Of a DNA stretch of 5,077 nt, positions 1-5,007 are shown in pieces. The stretch's first letter is position 1. Every line of letters begins with the position of its first letter. The stretch comes from Clostridia bacterium (lineage in GTDB: Bacteria > Bacillota_A > Clostridia > Oscillospirales > CAG-272). A program made the position numbers and the translations under genes. The stretch lies in the NCBI GenBank assembly GCA_017935805.1, contig JAGBGV010000386.1, positions 1 to 5,077 of the forward strand, read 5' to 3'. Below the pieces are notes generated by a model. That model was not told the DNA's origin. It did no database searches and saw only the letters and a program-made list of their open reading frames with translations.

Positions 1-26
1 AAAAAACAGGCTTTTACACCTGTTTT
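1..26 (-). terminator. Rho-independent terminator of the polysaccharide deacetylase gene
   Basis: On the minus strand an 8-bp stem (3-10 paired with 19-26) encloses an 8-nt loop and runs into a T-run at the window edge. The TAA stop of the deacetylase gene (16-14) lies inside the loop, so the gene's last codons form the first arm of the stem. The U-tract may continue beyond the window. Confidence 0.75.
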
Positions 27-721
27 GTGAGTACCTCAAGATTTGTACCGTAGAAGATATCTTCACGCCCCCCAAGATGCTTGCAGAACTCCTCAAACCG
101 CGCCCATCTCTCGGGAAAAATGTCAAATTCATATGCGTGACCGTAGATGAAGAACACCTGTGGCGTCTCAGCTTTCATTTCCACGAATTTCTCGCCCATT
201 TTCAGCATCTCATCCCAGCAGAAGTGATGGTATATCGTGCTGCTGTACTTGTAAAGATCAGTCCACGGCTCAAAGCTACCCGTCCAGTCCCCTGTGCGAG
301 CGTATTTTATGGGAGTGTTATTTTTGATAAGTCCCGCAACCCGGTCATCGTAATTTACGCCTCCACCGGGGTATGCAAGTCCAAGCACCTCATACCCTAC
401 AAGCTCCGACAGCTTTTGTCTGTCCTCTTCCACCTGACGGATGACCTCTGCATCATCAAGCTCGGGAAGAAAAGGATGAGTCAATGTATGCGCCGCAACC
501 TCGTGCCCCTCGTAGATGTATCTGACGTCCTTCGCTTTGTTTTTGGTGTGATCGATCTTCACCCCGTCGCGGACAAGGGAATTCGGCTGGCCAAGCAGCT
601 CGGAATTCAGGTTGAACGTCGCCTTCAGCCCGTATTTATTGAATATTTCGATAAGTCGCTTGTCCTGTGTCACCCCGTCGTCGTAGCTGAAGGTGATAGC
701 TTTCATTTTTTCGTTGAACAT
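14..721 (-). CDS. Polysaccharide deacetylase (NodB-homology) family protein, cytoplasmic type
   Basis: A 235-residue protein of the carbohydrate esterase 4 / NodB-homology fold, a metal-dependent deacetylase family acting on N- or O-acetylated sugars. The N-terminus carries the first family motif as TFSYDDG (residues 10-16), with D14 or D15 as catalytic base and metal ligand. The second motif is HTLTH with metal-binding H78 and H82, and AYPGG (116-120) stands where the third motif (usually RxPYG-like) is expected. H195 in YGHAYEFD is a candidate for the late catalytic histidine. There is no signal peptide or membrane segment, so it is probably cytosolic, unlike classical peptidoglycan or chitin deacetylases; the substrate is unknown. 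The start is supported by AAGGAG seven bases upstream (729-734); Met6 is a weaker alternative. The gene is monocistronic, with its own promoter and terminator. Family assignment is firm, the specific reaction is not. Confidence 0.88.
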   Translation of the reverse strand: MFNEKMKAITFSYDDGVTQDKRLIEIFNKYGLKATFNLNSELLGQPNSLVRDGVKIDHTKNKAKDVRYIYEGHEVAAHTLTHPFLPELDDAEVIRQVEEDRQKLSELVGYEVLGLAYPGGGVNYDDRVAGLIKNNTPIKYARTGDWTGSFEPWTDLYKYSSTIYHHFCWDEMLKMGEKFVEMKAETPQVFFIYGHAYEFDIFPERWARFEEFCKHLGGREDIFYGTNLEVLTKQV

Positions 722-747
722 TGGTTATCTCCTTGGGTGTTTTTTCC

Positions 748-776
748 ATTTTATCACAATCGGCGCAGGTTTTCAA
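748..776 (-). promoter_or_regulatory. Sigma-A type promoter of the deacetylase gene
   Basis: Read on the minus strand, a -35 box TTGAAA (776-771) is followed after exactly 17 bases by a -10 box TAAAAT (753-748). Transcription would start near 741, leaving a leader of about 20 nt containing the AAGGAG ribosome binding site at 734-729. This is read by eye from sequence and spacing. Confidence 0.6.
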
Positions 777-940
777 GGTTTGGTATGTATTAATTCAGCA
801 CATCGCACGGGCTGGCGGCTGGGAGATATCGAACTGCGTTCCGCTTCAAACAACCTCAAACTACACCCAATTTCTGCCGCTTCACTATATTATTTCGGAT
901 AACCGTAGGGTACGGCGTCCTCGACGCACCGTCGGACAGA
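777..940. other. Non-coding spacer with a stray copy of the element's terminal motif
   Basis: I find no gene here. The short open frames lack a ribosome binding site and any recognisable protein. Two things stand out. A 14-base sequence at 849-862 recurs perfectly in inverted orientation at 1453-1466, the right end of the downstream element, and shares CTCAAACT with the left end at 941-948. A compact palindrome lies at about 903-936. The octamer CCGCTTCA occurs at 841-848 and 877-884, and again at 1502-1509 inside the DUF1508 terminator. The stretch may be debris of element insertion or duplication. Confidence 0.45.
903..936. repeat. REP-like short palindrome
   Basis: The stretch contains nested pairing: GCGTC (915-919) with GACGC (923-927) across a CTC loop, and ACGG (912-915) with CCGT (929-932) outside it. 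GC-rich palindromes preceded by a GTAGGG-like sequence are familiar as dispersed intergenic repeats in gut Clostridia. Its identity as a dispersed repeat is from memory and cannot be shown from one copy. Confidence 0.4.
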
Positions 941-990
941 CTCAAACTGCACTTTTCTTTTTTATCTTCAACTGAACTTGTTTGTTCACC
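941..990 (+). repeat. Left 50-bp terminal inverted repeat
   Basis: It matches the reverse complement of 1411-1460 without gaps. The differences are only at 951, 959, 965, 967, 988 and 989. The blocks CTCAAACTGC (941-950) and TCAACTGAACTTGTTTGTTC (968-987) are perfect. Confidence 0.9.
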
Positions 991-1014
991 TAAAGTCACC
1001 GCTATCGCGGAGAT

Positions 1015-1046
1015 GATAAGAGGTGTAGACGTTGACACCTCTTATC
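1015..1046. repeat. Left subterminal hairpin, 12-bp perfect stem
   Basis: GATAAGAGGTGT (1015-1026) pairs perfectly with ACACCTCTTATC (1035-1046) around an 8-nt loop, AGACGTTG. It is a near-copy of the hairpin at 1354-1385, with the same stem and loop lengths and similar loop ends (AG....TTG). It could be a protein-binding site for mobilisation or an RNA helix. Confidence 0.85.
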
Positions 1047-1353
1047 GATCACCCAACGCCAAGGGAAGAAGGCTTACGCCATTCTCCCCTTTGGAAACCT
1101 CACTTGTTTCCCGTGTAGCTAACCCATTTAGTCAACCACACCTATCTAATCCCCCCCCTTGTCGACACACCAATTCCTCCTAAACTTGGACTCATTAGTA
1201 TAGTTCGATTTATGATTCCTTTAAGTGGTATGTTTGCGAACAGGGTTTAGCTGAAGTTGGCACAAAGGTGGTAATCCAAAAGGGGGAAACAGCGAAATGG
1301 AGATTGACGAGTCAATCGGAATGAGCTCTTTCCCCCTGTGGTGGCTGGTGATT

Positions 1354-1385
1354 CCTAAGAGGCGTAGCTATTGACGCCTCTTAGG
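1354..1385. repeat. Right subterminal hairpin, 12-bp perfect stem
   Basis: CCTAAGAGGCGT (1354-1365) pairs perfectly with ACGCCTCTTAGG (1374-1385) around the 8-nt loop AGCTATTG. Compared with the left hairpin, the changed stem positions are changed on both sides so that pairing is kept. That suggests selection on the helix, although two copies alone cannot prove it. Confidence 0.85.
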
Positions 1386-1410
1386 TGCCCCACGCACAGT
1401 GGAGAAATAA

Positions 1411-1460
1411 GACGAACAAACAAGTTCAGTTGATGTTAAAAGAGAAAAGCGCAGTTTGAG
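1411..1460 (-). repeat. Right 50-bp terminal inverted repeat
   Basis: This is the inverted partner of 941-990. The match to a separate upstream copy extends six bases further out, to 1466 (partner at 849-862). The TIR is separated from the DUF1508 terminator by about 20 bp. Confidence 0.9.
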
Positions 1461-1479
1461 GTTGTTCAAAAAAGCAAAC

Positions 1480-1507
1480 AAAAAAGCGGAGGTATTTCAC
1501 TCCGCTT
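1480..1507 (-). terminator. Rho-independent terminator of the DUF1508 gene
   Basis: On the minus strand an 8-bp stem AAGCGGAG/CTCCGCTT (1507-1500 with 1491-1484) has an 8-nt loop and a T-run beginning in the second arm (1485-1480) followed by further T-rich sequence. It begins about ten bases after the TAA stop (1519-1517). Confidence 0.9.
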
Positions 1508-1516
1508 CAGATTCAC

Positions 1517-1882
1517 TTACGCTTCAACAACCTCAGCCTCGGGAGCGTTCTTCTTAACGCTTTCGATACCGTTGAGGCAGCTTGCTTTAGCCTTGTAGCC
1601 TTCGCTCTGTGCGATTACTTCACCGTTTCTTGCCTTCAGTCTGAATCTGAATTCGCCGGCCTTGTCGGTGTAAACTTCGTACTTGGGATGCTTCTTTTCT
1701 TCGATGGGTTCAACAGTCTGGTCTTCTACGTCAACAGCTGCATTAGCGCGAACGCTCTCGATGCCCTTGAGGCAAGCTGCTTCAGTTGTGTAAACTTCGG
1801 ATGTTGCGATTGTTTCGCCGTTGCCTGCCTTCAGGTCAAACTTGAAACCGGTTTCTGTCTGCTTAACTACGAATTTTCCCAT
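1517..1882 (-). CDS. DUF1508 / YegP-type (UPF0339) two-repeat small protein
   Basis: A 121-residue protein made of two tandem copies of the DUF1508 motif: residues about 3-47 (FDLKAGNGETIATSE, then a CLKGIESVRANA end) and about 70-115 (FRFRLKARNGEVIAQSE, then CLNGIESVKKNAP). The length and two-repeat design match YegP-like proteins, whose function is poorly understood. A short acidic linker with EEKKHPKY separates the repeats, and the C-terminus is acidic (EAEVVEA). I chose the ATG at 1882 because GGAGG lies five bases upstream (1892-1888). A longer frame opening at 1972 would start upstream of the promoter and overlap the end of the preceding gene. It is soluble, with no signal peptide. It is a single-gene unit with its own promoter and terminator, and the strong signals suggest substantial expression. 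Confidence 0.92.
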   Translation of the reverse strand: MGKFVVKQTETGFKFDLKAGNGETIATSEVYTTEAACLKGIESVRANAAVDVEDQTVEPIEEKKHPKYEVYTDKAGEFRFRLKARNGEVIAQSEGYKAKASCLNGIESVKKNAPEAEVVEA

Positions 1883-1887
1883 GGTAT

Positions 1888-1892
1888 CCTCC
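1888..1892 (-). promoter_or_regulatory. Ribosome binding site deciding the DUF1508 start
   Basis: GGAGG on the minus strand lies five bases before the ATG at 1882-1880. It argues against the 30-codon N-terminal extension that the open frame allows. Confidence 0.85.
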
Positions 1893-1924
1893 AAAAATAT
1901 AAAATTTAGAATTGATCCTGCTAT

Positions 1925-1953
1925 ATTATACCATACGCCACGCGCAATTGCAA
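1925..1953 (-). promoter_or_regulatory. Near-consensus sigma-A promoter of the DUF1508 gene
   Basis: On the minus strand the -35 box TTGCAA (1953-1948) and the perfect -10 box TATAAT (1930-1925) are exactly 17 bases apart. The -35 box begins only about 16 bases after the stop codon of the upstream phosphodiesterase gene, so the intergenic space is almost entirely promoter. No operator palindrome is obvious. Confidence 0.85.
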
Positions 1954-1968
1954 GATATTTTTCGACAA

Positions 1969-2808
1969 TCACTCACCGGTCACGTCGTCCGTGTAGATTC
2001 CGTCGATTCCCATCTCGAAATACTTCGCCTGCTCATCCGCTCCGTTTACCGTATGGATGAACAGCGGTACACCGATCGACAGCATACCGTCGAGATAACC
2101 TGCTGCATCGTCGATCAGCGTGTAGTCGAAGGCATAGCCAACAAGCGGGTGAGACTCCTCAAACTCGTCAAGATGCCGCCAATCAGTCTTTGATGCCCAG
2201 TCAAGGCGGTACAGCGTGTAGATAATATAATCAAACCCAAGCCCTCTCGCCATATCGTACTCTTCCTCCGAGTATATCTGCACGATAAAGCGATCCTTCA
2301 GCTCAGGGTAATCCTCCGCAATCTTCGAGAGCCCCCGCGAGTTGTCATCCTTGATGTCCGTGATGATGTATGAGTCCTCATTTTCCCGCAGCCAGTCTGC
2401 CACATCCCCGATCCATATAGGAGTGTAGTTGCGGTATATCTTCGCGTCAAGGAATTCCTCCAGCGTCAGCGCTTCGTAATCTGTGATCTCGTCCGCGTAC
2501 TGCTTGTACCAGTCGTGGAGGCACACAAGCTCACCGTCGGAGGTAAAGTTGAAGTCCAACTCCACAAATCTCTGCCCTGCCGCCGCACACTGAAGAAGTC
2601 CTTCAAGAGAGTTTGATCCGTCATAGGTCCGCTCGTTGCCGTAGAGATCTACCCCGTCAAGTCTGCCCGCCGCGTGAATAATATACTTTATCTCTCCGCG
2701 AAGCTCGGCCAGCCCCTCAGGCTCGTTCCGCTTGTCGAGATTGCATGAGCACAGCAGCCCTGCGCACACGGCAAGGATCATCACAAGTGATAACAACCGT
2801 AATTTCAT
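1969..2808 (-). CDS. GDPD/PI-PLC-like phosphodiesterase family lipoprotein
   Basis: A 279-residue protein of the glycerophosphodiester phosphodiesterase / PI-PLC-like TIM-barrel superfamily, which hydrolyses phosphodiesters of lipid head groups. Residues 1-22 form a lipoprotein signal (hydrophobic run, then lipobox LCSC, lipidated C22), so it is probably anchored on the outside of the membrane. Motifs follow in family order: H45 with R49 in IIHAAGR, NSLEG with E69, the metal-binding pair E83 and D85 in VELDFNFTSDG, H98-D99 in the HD motif, D151 and K153 in ITDIK, and a C-terminal VNG then GIDGIYTDD. The usual HR dipeptide is spaced as H-AAG-R, as in an uncharacterised GDPD-like branch, so the substrate is uncertain. 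The start is supported by GAGGTG a few bases upstream (2813-2818). It lies 64 bp after the ispH-S1 stop with a hairpin between, so it may be partly co-transcribed. No clear terminator follows it. Confidence 0.85.
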   Translation of the reverse strand: MKLRLLSLVMILAVCAGLLCSCNLDKRNEPEGLAELRGEIKYIIHAAGRLDGVDLYGNERTYDGSNSLEGLLQCAAAGQRFVELDFNFTSDGELVCLHDWYKQYADEITDYEALTLEEFLDAKIYRNYTPIWIGDVADWLRENEDSYIITDIKDDNSRGLSKIAEDYPELKDRFIVQIYSEEEYDMARGLGFDYIIYTLYRLDWASKTDWRHLDEFEESHPLVGYAFDYTLIDDAAGYLDGMLSIGVPLFIHTVNGADEQAKYFEMGIDGIYTDDVTGE

Positions 2809-2825
2809 ATAACACCTCTAAATAA

Positions 2826-2856
2826 CAAGGCGGGATAACCGAAGTCCCCGCCATTG
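2826..2856 (-). terminator. Hairpin after ispH-S1, possible weak terminator or attenuating stem
   Basis: GGCGGG/CCCGCC (2852-2847 with 2834-2829 on the minus strand) is flanked by CAA/TTG pairing with a one-base bulge. The following sequence is only mildly T-rich (TTGTTATTTA), so termination is probably partial and the phosphodiesterase gene could receive read-through transcription. Confidence 0.5.
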
Positions 2857-2872
2857 TAATTATTAAGTTAAC

Positions 2873-4873
2873 TTACGCTTCAGCTTCGTCAGCAGCTGCT
2901 TCTTCAACTACTTCTTCAGCAGGCTCCATGAGAGCGCGGATGGAGAGGCTAACCTTGTGGTTATCGTTGTCGATAGCAGTGATCTTAGCGTTAACGATCT
3001 GACCAACCTCGAGAACCTCGTCGGGCTTTGCGATCTTGTGGTCAGTGATCTGGCTGATGTGGATAAGACCGTCGCAGCCGGGAACGATCTCAGCGAATGC
3101 GCCGAAAGGCATAAGGCTTACGATCTTAACTTCAGCTGTGTCACCTTCAGCATACTTTGTTGTGAAGATTGTCCAGGGGTTCATATCGTCAGTCTTGTAG
3201 CCAAGAGAGATTCTTCCCTTTTCACGGTCGAACGCCTTGATGAATACATGGATCTTGTCGCCAACAGCAACAACTTCCTTCGGATGACGGATTCTCTTCC
3301 AGGACAGCTCGGAGGTATGTACCATACCGTCTACGCCGCCGAGGTCAACGAATGCACCGAAATCTGTGAGGCTCTTAACTTCGCCGTCGAATTCCATACC
3401 TTCAGCGATGTTGTTCCAGAATTCCTCTTCCTTAGCCTTTCTTTCTTCACGAAGTACGGCACGGATGGAAGCATAAGCTCTCTTGCGATCAGCCTTGATC
3501 TCAATGATCTTAACCTTCTGTGTGGTGCCCATGAGCTCGTGAAGGTCACCGCTCTTCGGAACACCTGTAAGGGATGCGGGGATGAATACGCGAACAGAGA
3601 AGAGAGAGATGATAACGCCGCCGTTAACAACTTCAACGATCTTACCCTCAAGTGTTTCTCCGCTGTCTGCTGCAGCAACGATCTTTTCCCAGTTTGCTTC
3701 GGAATCAACTCTTGTCTTGTCAAGAGTAGCGATACCGTCGATGTCGCTTACCTTTACTACCTTCGCCTTGATAACATCTCCAACCTTGTAAAGCTGATCC
3801 AGCTTTGCCTGGGGGTCGTCGGTAGCCTTGTCGTGTACGATAACGCCGGTGGTCTTTGCACCGAGGTCAAGGTGGATCTCATTCTGTGAGATGGACGTAA
3901 TAACGCCTTCGACGATTTCTCCTGTATTTAAAGTTTTGAAAGATGACTCGAGAAGTTCAGCAAAGTTTTCATTTTGCTCGTTCATGGTTTTATATACCTC
4001 CTGTATTAAACTGAACGGTGTTGATGCACCGGCAGTAATTGACATATTAATATTGTCATGCTCTATTGTCGGACATTCCGAGGTGTCGGAAATGAAGTAG
4101 ACCTGCCTGCAATACTGTCGGGAAATATCGCACAGTTTGCGAGAATTTGAGCTGTCGCGGCTGCCTATGACTATCATCACATCAGACTCCTGCGCCAGCT
4201 TTGCGGCCTCATCCTGCCTTAATTGAGTCACATTACATATTGTATCAAAAATTAATGCGTTTGTATATACCTTTTTGATAAATTTAATACTTTTTTGCCA
4301 TTCAGACAAATTTTGTGTGGTTTGAGCCGCAATGCTTATGCATTTTTCACAATTACCGGTGTTCTTGTTTTCCTCGATCCACCGACTAACCTCTTCGGAA
4401 TCGGCAAGAACCACCCCTTCTCCTACCGTGCAGCTCATAATTCCCTCAACTTCGGGGTGACTTTTGCTTCCGAGGAGGAGAAAAACCTTGCCTTCCCCCG
4501 AGTTTTCCTGTGCGATCGTGCGAACCTTGCGTACATAAGGGCAGGTGCAGTCCAGCAGCTTGAAATCGGGATTGCGATCGTCACAGGCCTCAAGGGCTTC
4601 AACAACGGATTTCAGCTCCCCATGTGCACGGATGACAACGGTTATGGCTTCACCACGGTCCGCCGCCTCAATTATCCCGGGAACATCATCACGGCTAATT
4701 TCAAGGACACCGAGGGATTTTATATGTTCAACATAGTGATCGTTATGGATTATTCTGCCGAGGGTGCAGATCTTTCGGGAGAGGCCGTACTGTTCGATCT
4801 CCCTCTCAAGCTCCCCTGTGGCACGTTTTACACCGAAGCAGAAGCCTGCGTGCTGGGCTATACGGATACTCAT
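2873..4873 (-). CDS. ispH: IspH (HMBPP reductase)-ribosomal protein S1 fusion
   Basis: A 666-residue bifunctional protein. Residues 1 to about 295 are IspH/LytB, the iron-sulfur enzyme that reduces HMBPP to IPP and DMAPP in the last step of the MEP pathway. The three cluster cysteines are C12 (GFCFGV), C109 (DCTCPYV) and C213 (TICNVTQLRQ). H43, H84 (RAHG), H139 and E141 (SHPEVEG), T186 (QTTQ) and S241-N243 (SSN) mark the active site, and AGASTP closes the domain. After a short linker there are four S1 RNA-binding domains at about 317-388, 405-472, 492-560 and 576-647, the last two the most canonical (DFGAFV...GMVHTSE; PFGAFAE...GLIHISQ), then an acidic alanine-rich tail. IspH-S1 fusions are well known in Clostridia. 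The start codon overlaps the upstream stop as ATGA, with a weak GGTGA-type binding site, implying translational coupling. An internal binding site at 3997-4001 could also produce S1 alone. Confidence 0.96.
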   Translation of the reverse strand: MSIRIAQHAGFCFGVKRATGELEREIEQYGLSRKICTLGRIIHNDHYVEHIKSLGVLEISRDDVPGIIEAADRGEAITVVIRAHGELKSVVEALEACDDRNPDFKLLDCTCPYVRKVRTIAQENSGEGKVFLLLGSKSHPEVEGIMSCTVGEGVVLADSEEVSRWIEENKNTGNCEKCISIAAQTTQNLSEWQKSIKFIKKVYTNALIFDTICNVTQLRQDEAAKLAQESDVMIVIGSRDSSNSRKLCDISRQYCRQVYFISDTSECPTIEHDNINMSITAGASTPFSLIQEVYKTMNEQNENFAELLESSFKTLNTGEIVEGVITSISQNEIHLDLGAKTTGVIVHDKATDDPQAKLDQLYKVGDVIKAKVVKVSDIDGIATLDKTRVDSEANWEKIVAAADSGETLEGKIVEVVNGGVIISLFSVRVFIPASLTGVPKSGDLHELMGTTQKVKIIEIKADRKRAYASIRAVLREERKAKEEEFWNNIAEGMEFDGEVKSLTDFGAFVDLGGVDGMVHTSELSWKRIRHPKEVVAVGDKIHVFIKAFDREKGRISLGYKTDDMNPWTIFTTKYAEGDTAEVKIVSLMPFGAFAEIVPGCDGLIHISQITDHKIAKPDEVLEVGQIVNAKITAIDNDNHKVSLSIRALMEPAEEVVEEAAADEAEA
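3983..4001 (-). promoter_or_regulatory. Internal ribosome binding site and ATG at the IspH/S1 junction
   Basis: On the minus strand GGAGG (4001-3997) precedes an in-frame ATG (3985-3983, Met297 of the fusion) by 11 bases. Initiation here would give a free four-domain S1 protein of 370 residues beginning MNEQNENF. The position, exactly between the two domains, makes chance less likely, though the spacing is slightly long. Confidence 0.5.
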
Positions 4874-5007
4874 GCTCCCTCACCGCCATCCTGTGCGGCC
4901 TTGTGAGGCACGGGATCGGGTAAAAACGGGTCATTCTCCCATGTGTCCGCCTTGCCGTATTTCAGCTCGCAAACACAGCGGAAGATCTTCTTTGAGGCGT
5001 TCATGTA
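4870..5007 (-). pseudogene. In-frame continuation of the acyltransferase C-terminus beyond an amber codon
   Basis: After the TAG at 5010-5008 the same frame stays open for 45 codons, beginning YMNASKKIFRCVCELKYG and ending in a TGA (4872-4870) that overlaps the ispH ATG by the classical ATGA arrangement. The pattern Y..AS..I.....ELK is what I expect at the end of clostridial PlsC proteins, so this is best read as the original C-terminal tail. It may be cut off by a nonsense mutation, read through, or the TAG may be a sequencing error. Re-initiation at the ATG at 5004-5002 is another possibility. Confidence 0.55.

Larger units (their letters stand above)
941..1460. mobile_element. 520-bp non-coding, highly structured element with long terminal inverted repeats (MITE-like or large ncRNA)
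   Basis: The ends are 50-bp inverted repeats matching at 44 of 50 positions. Moving inward from both sides the order is mirrored: a small hairpin (999-1010 on the left; about 1390-1402, CCAC/GTGG, on the right), then a perfect 12-bp-stem hairpin (1015-1046 and 1354-1385), then an ATCACC box (1048-1053 and its complement at 1347-1352), then a purine-rich run. The core holds more pairing: 1061-1070 with 1082-1091, GGAAAC (1093-1098) with GTTTCC (1106-1111), AGCTAACCC (1117-1125) with 1243-1252 (one bulge), and AGGGGGAAA (about 1279-1288) with TTTCCCCCT (1329-1337) enclosing GATTGA/TCAATC. No plausible ORF is present. A non-autonomous transposable element (MITE) and a large ornate structured RNA both fit. 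I see no target-site duplication at the 941 and 1460 boundaries. I do not recognise a known family. Confidence 0.6.

Noticed and set aside
77..793. A 238-codon plus-strand open frame
   Set aside because: It is antisense to the deacetylase gene, whose motifs, binding site, promoter and terminator are all convincing. The translation resembles no protein I know.
856..1038. A 60-codon minus-strand open frame across the left end of the element
   Set aside because: It crosses the palindrome, terminal repeat and hairpin, has no binding site and gives low-complexity sequence; the DNA structure explains it better.
941..1460. Group II intron, hammerhead ribozyme or CRISPR array
   Set aside because: I could not find a domain V-like hairpin, the CUGAUGA/GAAA hammerhead core, or regularly spaced direct repeats. 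The two hairpins are only two copies 339 bp apart.
931..1470. Target-site duplication flanking the structured element
   Set aside because: I compared the bases just outside 941 and 1460 and found no matching direct repeat, so mobility rests only on the terminal repeats.
1883..1972. A 30-residue N-terminal extension of the DUF1508 protein
   Set aside because: It would begin upstream of the -35/-10 promoter and overlap the preceding gene's stop, while the ATG at 1882 has a GGAGG five bases away and matches the family start.
2957..3889. A 310-codon plus-strand open frame
   Set aside because: It is antisense to the S1 domains of the fusion gene, has cysteine-rich sequence with no family resemblance, and lacks a binding site. 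It is a shadow of the codon bias on the other strand.
4295..4906. A 203-codon plus-strand open frame
   Set aside because: It is antisense to the IspH domain, where active-site residues prove the minus-strand frame.
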